Assembly (NCBI GenBank): GCA_945932505.1
Contig: CAMEQB010000004.1
Span: 1-38,408, forward strand
DNA: 38,408 nt
Direction of reading: 5' to 3'
From: an uncultured Spirochaetales bacterium
GTDB taxonomy: Bacteria; Spirochaetota; Spirochaetia; Sphaerochaetales; Sphaerochaetaceae
A program made the translations under genes and the position numbers. Below the pieces are notes generated by a model. That model saw only the letters and a list, made by a program, of their open reading frames with translations, ran no database searches and was not told where the DNA came from. Position 1 is the stretch's first letter. The number at the start of each line of letters is the position of its first letter. Of this stretch, positions 7,346 to 14,171 are shown one piece after another.

Positions 7346-8344
7346 ATGAAAAAGGATTTTTTATCAAGGGAAGAGGACATCAGATTCAGCAAGACAGTCA
7401 TAGACTTCAATTCATTGGGTGATAAAGCAGACGATAATTTAAAGAACGAAATCAAAGAGAGGACAAAGCTTCTTATTTACATTGTATCAAGAGATGTTCT
7501 TCACCTATCATACGATGACGCTTCTTCTGTTTTTCTCGAGCTTGAAGAGGAACTGGACAGAATAATAGCTTCATATAAAGTATCAAACGCAACTTTCAAT
7601 CAGTACTTAAAGCAGTTATGCCAATATAGATGTAGAAGAATGAAACAAAAAAAGTATCAGAATACTCTTTGGGAGAATGCATTCTTCATGGAAGAGGCAA
7701 AATATAATGCAAGAGGTTTGGGGGACGTTGAGTTTCTGGAAATACAAAAAAGAGAACAGACAAAGTCCTTGAGAATTCAAAGTGATATATATGCCGAATT
7801 TGACATGAAGGGAATAATAGAATTTATCTCGAGAAATAAAAACGTACCTGACTACCCTATTTACAACAGAATGGAATTAAAGCTAAGAAAGGCTCTTGAT
7901 AACAACACATCAAGAAAGAGATTTCTAATCTTCATTCTTACTCTTCCTAGAAACTCAGAAGGCTTCGATTCCTATGATATAGCAAGAGTGATGCAGACAG
8001 ACGAATTGGCCATATCACATCTACTATTACTTAAAGACGAAGAGCTCGGTTTTCAAGAAGAAAAGATAAGGGAGATTCAATCAAGAGCCAGCAAACACTG
8101 GCGCATTATGGCAAAACTTATTGCAAACATAAACATGGAAAACGATGAAGACAAAAAGAGAATACTCAGAGATCACTACCAGACACAAGTAATGTGCCAC
8201 AAAAACAATGTAAGAGAAATAAAGAAAGCCTCCGCCGGCATGTCTCGTTCATCCATCGCCACTGTCATTGGAGTATCTAGATCCTCTGTTTCAATTGCAA
8301 TAAAAGAGATTTCATCTTTACTGGAAATCATAGCCAAAAGCTGA
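7346..8344 (+). CDS. Divergent sigma-like / helix-turn-helix regulator
   Basis: I do not recognise this 332-residue protein with certainty. Residues about 40-100 (LLIYIVSRDVLHLSYDDAS ... FNQYLKQLCQYRCRRMKQ) resemble sigma factor region 2. A middle part (RKRFLIFILTLP ... YDIARVMQTDELAISHLLLL) recalls a region-4-like helical segment. The C-terminus is a clear HTH, GMSRSSIATVIGVSRSSVS. No signal peptide or membrane segment is seen, so it is cytoplasmic. ATG 7346 is chosen because GGTGGAGG lies 7 nt upstream; the ORF-track start at 7322 lies inside the hairpin loop and has no ribosome site. It probably controls transcription, but whether it is a true sigma factor is inference. It is transcribed from its own promoter after the clpX terminator. 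Confidence 0.65.
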   Translation: MKKDFLSREEDIRFSKTVIDFNSLGDKADDNLKNEIKERTKLLIYIVSRDVLHLSYDDASSVFLELEEELDRIIASYKVSNATFNQYLKQLCQYRCRRMKQKKYQNTLWENAFFMEEAKYNARGLGDVEFLEIQKREQTKSLRIQSDIYAEFDMKGIIEFISRNKNVPDYPIYNRMELKLRKALDNNTSRKRFLIFILTLPRNSEGFDSYDIARVMQTDELAISHLLLLKDEELGFQEEKIREIQSRASKHWRIMAKLIANINMENDEDKKRILRDHYQTQVMCHKNNVREIKKASAGMSRSSIATVIGVSRSSVSIAIKEISSLLEIIAKS

Positions 8345-8385
8345 AGCATGTTCCTTTTTTGTGTTTTTTGCTTCATACTATTCTC

Positions 8386-8985
8386 ATGAAGCTATATTTT
8401 GCATCTGGTAATCTCCATAAGAAAAAAGAAATGGAAGATCTTTTGGGAGGTGAGATTCAGCTCACATTGCCAAAAGAGGAAGGAATAGTATTTGATCCAG
8501 AAGAAAACGGTTCTACATTCGTTGAGAATGCAATCATCAAGGCTAAGGCTCTTTATGATGAAGTGCATTCCCCCGTTCTCTCAGATGACTCCGGGCTCTG
8601 TGTAAAAGCCCTTGATTGGGGCCCTGGTATCCACACGGCAAGATTCGGGGATACAGAAGAAAGAAAACTGGACAGCAGAGAAAAATACATGCTGCTCCTT
8701 GAGAAAATGGAAGGAGTGGAAGATAGAGAGGCTTACTTTACATGTGCTCTATGCCTCTATCTTTCCCCTACCAGAATCTATGTGATTCAGGAAGAAGCAA
8801 AAGGAAAGATTGCTCTCACTCCAAGCACTGGTAAGGAAGGCTTTGGATATGACCCTGTATTCTTCTCTGATGAAGCAGGTCAAATCGTTGCAGATCTGCC
8901 TTTGGGAGAAAAAGGAAAATATTCACATAGAGGAAAAGCTGCAAGAGTAATGTATGAATTAATAAAAAAGGAAATAGAAAAATGA
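8386..8985 (+). CDS. rdgB: XTP/dITP diphosphatase (Ham1/RdgB family)
   Basis: This house-cleaning enzyme hydrolyses non-canonical purine triphosphates (dITP, XTP) to monophosphates, keeping them out of DNA and RNA. Family hallmarks are the N-terminal MKLYFASGNLHKKKEM, the motif FVENAIIKAKAL, VLSDDSGLCVKAL with the metal-binding acidic residues, GPGIHTARFG, and the C-terminal GFGYDPVFF and SHRGKAA motifs. With ATG 8386 the protein has 199 residues, normal for the family; the nine upstream residues in the ORF track do not fit. No Shine-Dalgarno is present; CATACT or TACTAT lies 4-6 nt before the ATG. It overlaps pepF by 4 nt (ATGA). Confidence 0.95.
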   Translation: MKLYFASGNLHKKKEMEDLLGGEIQLTLPKEEGIVFDPEENGSTFVENAIIKAKALYDEVHSPVLSDDSGLCVKALDWGPGIHTARFGDTEERKLDSREKYMLLLEKMEGVEDREAYFTCALCLYLSPTRIYVIQEEAKGKIALTPSTGKEGFGYDPVFFSDEAGQIVADLPLGEKGKYSHRGKAARVMYELIKKEIEK

Positions 8986-10757
8986 TTGAAAGAAAAGAAC
9001 AAAAGACAAACGACACTTGGGACCTTTCGGCTCTTACACAGTCTCCAGAGGCTTGGGACAAAGATGTAGCCGCTCTCAGAAGTAGACTTGGAGAACTGGA
9101 GGAATACAAAGGAAGGCTGGGAGAAAGCTCCGATACTCTCTACTCTGCCCTCAATAAGCTTTTTACTATTCTTCAGGAAGCAGAGAGACTTGGAAGCTGG
9201 GCTTTCTTGATGTACTCAGCAGACTCATCAAATCCTGAAGTCATCAACAGAGCAGGTATTGCCGACATGGTTGAAAACGAGTTCAGCGAGAAGACCAGCT
9301 GGATGGATCCAGAGTTGATGGCCATTAAGGAAGAAGATATCTCCAAGTGGCTTGAAGAAGATAGATTTGCTCCTTACCGCGTCTATATTACAAAGGCAAG
9401 AAGGATGAAAGACCATGTACTCTCAGATAAAGAAGAGAGAATCATGAGTCTTTATGGAGCAAATGCCGAAGGCTATCATCAGGCATACATGGATATCGAC
9501 AACATCGACTTGGACTTCGGAGAAGTGGACGGAGAGAAACTCACACACTCCACATGGTCTAAATTCCTCCATAGCACAGATGAAAGTAAGAGAGAAAAAG
9601 CATATAAGGCATTCTACAAAGAGTACGAGGACCATCAGCACATTATCGCCCGCCTCTATGAAGGCAGCGTAAAAAACGATATTTTCTCTGCCAAGGCACG
9701 TGGTTATAAGTCTTCTCTTGATAGAGCGCTCTTCCCAGACAATGTTCCTGAAGAAGTTTACAGAAACCTTATTTCTGCAGTCCATGAAGCATTCCCTTCA
9801 CTCCACCGCTACTATGCCCTCAGAGCAAAACTTCTTGGCAAAGACAAGCTGAAGCACTGGGATGTATATGTTCCTGTAGTACCTGCAGTAAACAGCAAGC
9901 ATACTTACGAAGAAGCTGTAGATATCATAAGAGAAGCTGTTATGCCTCTTGGAAAAGATTACTCAGACATTCTCTGCAAAGGTCTCTTGGAAGATAGATG
10001 GGTAGATAGATACGAGAACAAGGGAAAGAGAAGCGGCGCCTTCAGTGCAGGCTGTTTCACAGGTAACCCATATATTCTTACAAACTTCGAAGAAGATGTA
10101 ATCAACAGTGTATTCACCCTTATCCACGAAGGCGGACACTCAATGCACTCCTACTTCTCAGCAAAGAACAACCCGTTCCCTTGCTACAACTACACAATAT
10201 TCGAAGCTGAAGTTGCATCTACTTTCAATGAAAACCTTTTGATGAAGTATCTTATGTCCCATACAGACAATAAGGAAGAGAAGGCATTCTTGGTTGCTCA
10301 GCAGCTGGATAACATTGTAGCAACATTCTTCAGACAGACTATGTTCGCAGAATTTGAACTTCTTGTTCACGAAGAGGCAGAAAAGGGCAATCCTATCAAC
10401 GTCACATTCTTCAGAGAAACATACAGAAAGCTCTTAGAGTCATATTTCGGTCCACAGGTAGAGTTTGAATCCAACTCCGATATGGAAGGATTGAGAATTC
10501 CTCACTTCTACAGAGCATTCTATGTATATAAGTATGCAACTGGCATTGCAGCTTCCATTGCACTCTCAGAGAGAGTAGTAAACGGAGGAGAACAGGAAAG
10601 AAACGACTATCTCACATTCCTTAAATCCGGAGGATCAAGATATCCATTGGAGGCATTGAGAGTGGCAGGAGTCGACATGGCAAAACCAGACGCTGTAAAG
10701 GCTACAGCAAAATACTTCGACTCTCTCATTACAGAGCTGGAAGAACTGGTAAAATAA
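8982..10757 (+). CDS. pepF: Oligoendopeptidase F (M3 zinc metallopeptidase)
   Basis: This cytoplasmic peptidase cleaves short peptides and probably completes degradation of products from proteases such as ClpXP and Lon. The zinc-binding HExxH motif is in LIHEGGHSMHSYF (about residue 387). The third ligand is expected in the downstream FEAEVASTFNENLL segment. The 591 residues match PepF/M3B proteins. It begins at the ATGA overlap with rdgB, with AGGA 9 nt upstream. Its terminator lies inside the convergent downstream ORF. Confidence 0.95.
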   Translation: MIERKEQKTNDTWDLSALTQSPEAWDKDVAALRSRLGELEEYKGRLGESSDTLYSALNKLFTILQEAERLGSWAFLMYSADSSNPEVINRAGIADMVENEFSEKTSWMDPELMAIKEEDISKWLEEDRFAPYRVYITKARRMKDHVLSDKEERIMSLYGANAEGYHQAYMDIDNIDLDFGEVDGEKLTHSTWSKFLHSTDESKREKAYKAFYKEYEDHQHIIARLYEGSVKNDIFSAKARGYKSSLDRALFPDNVPEEVYRNLISAVHEAFPSLHRYYALRAKLLGKDKLKHWDVYVPVVPAVNSKHTYEEAVDIIREAVMPLGKDYSDILCKGLLEDRWVDRYENKGKRSGAFSAGCFTGNPYILTNFEEDVINSVFTLIHEGGHSMHSYFSAKNNPFPCYNYTIFEAEVASTFNENLLMKYLMSHTDNKEEKAFLVAQQLDNIVATFFRQTMFAEFELLVHEEAEKGNPINVTFFRETYRKLLESYFGPQVEFESNSDMEGLRIPHFYRAFYVYKYATGIAASIALSERVVNGGEQERNDYLTFLKSGGSRYPLEALRVAGVDMAKPDAVKATAKYFDSLITELEELVK

Positions 10758-10761
10758 AAAC

Positions 10762-11127
10762 TTACTTTTTCTGGAGGGCGATTATCTTGCCCTCCTTTAT
10801 TATTAAGTAGAGATAGTCATCTGTCTTCTGAGAATAGAGATAGATGCCATTACCATCAAACTCACCGAGAATAACATCCTCCATAGGCAACAAAGATGCC
10901 AAAAGAGGAGAATAGGAAGCAAGAAAAGCGTCACTCTGATCGCAGTATTTCTCTATCCAAGAAAGAGAAAACTCTTCCTTTAGGGCATTTGAGACCATTT
11001 CCTCTACACTTCCCTCTTCTATCTTCACACATACTCTCCCGACCCTCACACTTTCAGGAACTATTCCTGAAAAAAGAAGAGAGGATGAAAACAGTAATAG
11101 AGAAAGGATAGAAAGAACATACTTCAT
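10762..11127 (-). CDS. Small exported protein of unknown function
   Basis: A 121-residue protein starts with a hydrophobic signal peptide (VLSILSLLLFSSSLLFSG) with probable cleavage after it and no lipobox. The mature part is about 100 residues, ending in beta-rich sequence (GNGIYLYSQ, YLYLIIKEGKIIAL). I do not recognise a family. It converges on pepF with a 4-nt gap, and the pepF terminator hairpin is built into its last codons. The start has no usable Shine-Dalgarno (AAGG is 2 nt away) but a good promoter ends 6 nt before ATG. Confidence 0.7.
   Translation of the reverse strand: MKYVLSILSLLLFSSSLLFSGIVPESVRVGRVCVKIEEGSVEEMVSNALKEEFSLSWIEKYCDQSDAFLASYSPLLASLLPMEDVILGEFDGNGIYLYSQKTDDYLYLIIKEGKIIALQKK
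10773..10799 (+). terminator. pepF terminator, located within the convergent CDS
   Basis: GGAGGGC (10773-10779) and GCCCTCC (10789-10795) form a perfect 7-bp stem with a 9-nt loop, followed by TTTATTATT on the plus strand. On the minus strand the downstream side is A-rich, so it should terminate only the pepF transcript. It overlaps the final codons of the small exported protein. Confidence 0.75.
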
Positions 11128-11133
11128 GCCCTT

Positions 11134-11162
11134 ATTATTTGTTTCTTTGTAGAATTTATCAA
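11134..11162 (-). promoter_or_regulatory. Leaderless promoter of the small exported protein
   Basis: On the minus strand TTGATA (11157-11162), a 17-nt spacer and AATAAT (11134-11139) are followed by exactly 6 nt (AAGGGC) and ATG 11127. Both hexamers match the consensus at 5 of 6 positions. The expected transcription start coincides with the start codon. Confidence 0.65.
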
Positions 11163-11206
11163 TGGATAAACCTGAAGCAAAACACTCTTTTCCCTTCCCT
11201 CTCCTT

Positions 11207-11233
11207 TTGAGTTTTCTCTTCCTGTGCTATATT
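11207..11233 (+). promoter_or_regulatory. Leaderless promoter of the HD-domain gene
   Basis: An extended -10 (TGC then TATATT, 11228-11233) is followed by exactly 6 nt (AATCCT) and ATG 11240. TTGAGT (11207-11212) is a possible -35, though its 15-nt spacing is short. No Shine-Dalgarno precedes the ATG. Confidence 0.55.
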
Positions 11234-11239
11234 AATCCT

Positions 11240-12514
11240 ATGGAAAGAACAAAAGCCCAGAACATACTCAACGAAGGATTTGTACACACTGTCAAAGACC
11301 CCCTTTGGCAGAATATTCCTATGACAAAGGAAATAAAAGCACTAACGGAAGTGGATGACGTACAGAAACTTGCCAGAATCAAGCAGAATGGTCCTACTTA
11401 CCACATATACCCGGGATCAGTGCACACAAGACTCAGCCACTCTATGGGAGTATATCATCTTGGTCGTCAGATACTTCTTTCCCTTTCCAAAAAATCAGAA
11501 GAACTACCTTTTACAGAAAAGGGCATGATGAGTTTTCTAGTAGCCTGCCTACTACATGATATCGGACACTTTCCATATGCACACTCCTTAAAAGAGCTTG
11601 CCATAAGAGATCATGAAGAACTGGCAGGAGAGATGATATTAGAGAGAGAGGAACTGGGAAAAGCTGTAGAGAATACTGGAGCAGACAGAGAGATGACTGC
11701 TGCAATAATAGACAAGGATCTTCTGACTTCAGACGATGAGACTCTTTTCTATAGGAATGTTCTTTCAGGAACTTTGGACCCGGATAAGCTGGATTACCTA
11801 TCCAGAGACGGCTTCTTTGCAGGAGTCCCATACGGTAAGCAGGATACAGATTTTATTATTTCATCCTTTGCATATCGTAATTCACGCCTATGTATCGATA
11901 AAGCCGCTATCAGCAGTGTAGAGCAGATTCTTTTCTCAAAGTATATGATGTATAGGACCATCTACTGGCATAAAGGTGTGAGAAGTGCAACTGCCATGAT
12001 AAAGAAAGCCCTTATTACAGCTCTGAAAGAGGGCTTGATAGAGTTTGATGAACTCTATGGTCTTGATGACAATGAGTTCGTCCTTCTCTTAAAAAGCAGA
12101 AAAGAGAAGTGTCAGGCCTTGGAAATGGTTGAAGAAGTAGAACATAATCATCTCTTGGAAAGAAAAGTATATAAGGATTATGACAGCTCTGGAGTAATAG
12201 AAAACAGAGGAAGAAAGCCAGAAGAACGGGAAGATATGGAGAACTTCATTTGGAAAGAACTCTCACAAACATACCCAAGCCTGAAAAAGTGGGAAGTCAT
12301 TATCGATATACCTGAACCCATTAGTTTTGAAACCCATATTTCTGTAGTTACGGAAGAAGGAAAAGTAGAAGATATTAATGACAGCGATATGATATTCTCA
12401 GGAAAAGTCTCTTCCCTATTTCAAAAGAGTCTAAGAAAAGTAGCCTTATATGCACCATCCTACATCAAGGAAGATGATGCTTGGAAAGCTATGGGAGAAA
12501 TAATACATGGATGA
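11240..12514 (+). CDS. HD-domain metal-dependent phosphohydrolase
   Basis: This is a member of the large HD hydrolase group related to dGTP triphosphohydrolases and YdhJ/SAMHD1-like proteins. Motifs include YPGSVHTRLSHSMGVY with the first His, LLHDIGHFPYAHSLK with the HD pair (about residue 110), and GTLDPDKLDYLSRDG with the distal Asp. Substrate cannot be told from sequence; a phosphate ester of a nucleotide is likely. ATG 11240 is preferred over 11162 because family homology begins just after it. The 26 extra upstream residues would add a hydrophobic segment unlikely in a cytoplasmic enzyme. It overlaps the PP-loop gene by 8 nt, so the two are probably translationally coupled. Confidence 0.88.
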   Translation: MERTKAQNILNEGFVHTVKDPLWQNIPMTKEIKALTEVDDVQKLARIKQNGPTYHIYPGSVHTRLSHSMGVYHLGRQILLSLSKKSEELPFTEKGMMSFLVACLLHDIGHFPYAHSLKELAIRDHEELAGEMILEREELGKAVENTGADREMTAAIIDKDLLTSDDETLFYRNVLSGTLDPDKLDYLSRDGFFAGVPYGKQDTDFIISSFAYRNSRLCIDKAAISSVEQILFSKYMMYRTIYWHKGVRSATAMIKKALITALKEGLIEFDELYGLDDNEFVLLLKSRKEKCQALEMVEEVEHNHLLERKVYKDYDSSGVIENRGRKPEEREDMENFIWKELSQTYPSLKKWEVIIDIPEPISFETHISVVTEEGKVEDINDSDMIFSGKVSSLFQKSLRKVALYAPSYIKEDDAWKAMGEIIHG

Positions 12515-13316
12515 AGAAAAAATAAGCTACAAGACACTGATCGATGGTGATATTCCCCCATGGGTGATGAGGTTTATAAAGGGTGTCGGAAAAGCTATCA
12601 ACAAATATGGAATGATAAAATCAGGCGATACAGTCTTAATTGCCGCCAGCGGGGGCAAGGACTCCCTGGCCCTGGCTTTGGCTCTTTCTTTAAGAAGAAA
12701 GTGGCTTCCTGTATCATATAACCTTGAAGCTGTTATGATCGATTGGATCGAGCACCCCATTGATCCAGAGTATAGAGAGAAGTTAAAGACATACTTCAAA
12801 GACCTGGATATTGACCTGACTATTGTGGACGAAAAGCAATACCCAGAGTCATTTAAAGGAGAGTTCAACTGCTATCTCTGCTCCCGTAACAGAAGGCGTA
12901 TCCTCTTTCAGTGGGCGGACGAACACAATGAGAAACTCATTGCCATGGGCCACCATTTGGATGACCTAGTTGAGACTACTATGATGAACCTATGCTTCAG
13001 AGGCAAGTTCTCAACCATGCTTCCTGTGCAGGAATTCTTTGAGGGGAAAATGCACATAATCAGGCCAATGATCGAGACGAAGGAGAATGTTACTCAGAGA
13101 CTGAAGGAAGTCTACGACATACCTGTGGTAAAACCTGTCTGCCCCTTTGACCAGACAAACATCAGGGCAAAACTAAAGCCTGTCGTGAAAGAATTGTGTC
13201 ATATCGACAAGCTTACCAGAGAGCACATCTATGCCGCCCACACTTTCTCAAATAATCTTTTGGACAAAGATACCACAGAGTGTGATAAGGAGGACACAAA
13301 TAATAAAGATAAGTGA
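12507..13316 (+). CDS. TtcA-like PP-loop ATPase (tRNA 2-thiolation family)
   Basis: The protein belongs to the adenine-nucleotide alpha-hydrolase (PP-loop) family and most resembles TtcA, which makes 2-thiocytidine at tRNA position 32 using an iron-sulfur cluster. The PP-loop is AASGGKDSLALAL (about residue 47). The CxxC pair CYLCSRNRRRIL and the GHHLDDLVETTMMNLCF stretch are characteristic of TtcA. A further Cys in KPVCPFDQTNIR lies where TtcA has its third cluster ligand. The 269 residues are slightly short for TtcA. ATG 12507 has GGGAG 9 nt upstream. A paralogous tRNA-thiolation role cannot be excluded, so no symbol is given. Confidence 0.88.
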   Translation: MDEEKISYKTLIDGDIPPWVMRFIKGVGKAINKYGMIKSGDTVLIAASGGKDSLALALALSLRRKWLPVSYNLEAVMIDWIEHPIDPEYREKLKTYFKDLDIDLTIVDEKQYPESFKGEFNCYLCSRNRRRILFQWADEHNEKLIAMGHHLDDLVETTMMNLCFRGKFSTMLPVQEFFEGKMHIIRPMIETKENVTQRLKEVYDIPVVKPVCPFDQTNIRAKLKPVVKELCHIDKLTREHIYAAHTFSNNLLDKDTTECDKEDTNNKDK

Positions 13317-13348
13317 GAATAAACACGTGGATAAAACAAGCATCTATG

Positions 13349-13357
13349 TGTTACTAT
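13349..13357 (+). promoter_or_regulatory. Extended -10 promoter of the FecR-like gene
   Basis: TGT followed by TACTAT forms a TGn extended -10. The predicted start is near 13364, leaving a very short leader that carries AGAGG 5 nt before ATG 13374. No good -35 is visible. Confidence 0.4.
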
Positions 13358-13373
13358 AGTGAAAGAGGTCATT

Positions 13374-14171
13374 ATGAAGAGACTTACAGCTGCAATAATG
13401 TTAATACTCATAGGAGCGGTTATTTTCGCTTCCAACCCAATATCTTTCTCCGGCCGATATGCTTTGGTTGGCTCTGATGGCAGAACCATCAGAAGAACAA
13501 GTGTTGATGTAGAGGGCACTGGTGTAGTACTAGCTACAGGAGAGGAGAAAGCAAAAGCAGAAGGTTCTGCATTCTCCCTTATTTTGGGTGAGAACTCTTT
13601 GGCAGCCATAAAAGATGAAGAAGGCCTTGTAATCTACCTTGTTTATGGTAACGCTACAGTAGTCTCTGGAGATGAAAGGGATATTGCTGTATACACTCCT
13701 ACAACAAAGACAACTCTATCCGCTAAAGGTGAGTACCATTTTATCTCGCTAGATAAAGAGGAAAAAGCATATAACTTCTCTTCCCCAGACATAGAGCTTT
13801 ATGACTCTATCAGAGGAACATACACTACCCTTTCCTACAATGAAGGTTACGACTATATCAAGGGTAGAAAGATTGAAGCCGATGAAAATAAGAGATACCT
13901 GGAGACACCTATCCACGTGCTTACACCAGTATTTACAGATGAAGTCTACTCATATCTCACAGGCTCTCCTGATACTCCAGTCCTCTCTATTTCAGAGCAA
14001 TATATGACAGGTACTCCTGATGCTCCTATTTTCGTCAAGAAAGAGAGTGAAGTCATTAATGATCCTGATACTCCAATCATCCTCGATAACGTTGTACAGA
14101 CAATCGTAGACTCCTCATTCTCTCCTATCTCAGTCACTCAGGAACTTTATGACAGCGAGAGCAACAACTAA
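13374..14171 (+). CDS. Exported FecR-like domain protein with C-terminal 16-residue repeats
   Basis: A 265-residue protein begins with a signal peptide (MKRLTAAIMLILIGAVIFAS). The mature N-terminal half resembles a FecR-like periplasmic beta domain: GENSLAAIKDEEGLVIYLVYG, then VYTPTTKTTLSAKGEYHF. The C-terminal part has three tandem 16-residue units centred on SPDTPVL, TPDAPIF and DPDTPII. FecR domains in this setting are thought to bind ligands or the cell wall; the function here is unknown. ATG 13374 (AGAGG 5 nt upstream) is preferred to the GTG at 13359. Its TAA overlaps the mutL ATG (TAATG), so an envelope protein and MutL are translationally coupled. Confidence 0.75.
   Translation: MKRLTAAIMLILIGAVIFASNPISFSGRYALVGSDGRTIRRTSVDVEGTGVVLATGEEKAKAEGSAFSLILGENSLAAIKDEEGLVIYLVYGNATVVSGDERDIAVYTPTTKTTLSAKGEYHFISLDKEEKAYNFSSPDIELYDSIRGTYTTLSYNEGYDYIKGRKIEADENKRYLETPIHVLTPVFTDEVYSYLTGSPDTPVLSISEQYMTGTPDAPIFVKKESEVINDPDTPIILDNVVQTIVDSSFSPISVTQELYDSESNN
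13965..14108 (+). repeat. Three 48-bp in-frame repeats (16-residue units)
   Basis: The core CCTGAT(A/G)CTCC recurs at 13968, 14016 and 14064, exactly 48 nt apart. The encoded units start SPDTPVLS, TPDAPIFV and DPDTPIIL. A more degenerate unit (TPVFTDEVYSYLTG) may precede them. Confidence 0.75.

Noticed and set aside
11162-11239. N-terminal extension of the HD hydrolase with a hydrophobic stretch
   Set aside because: Family similarity starts after ATG 11240, and a promoter -10 sits inside the extension, so it is probably untranslated.
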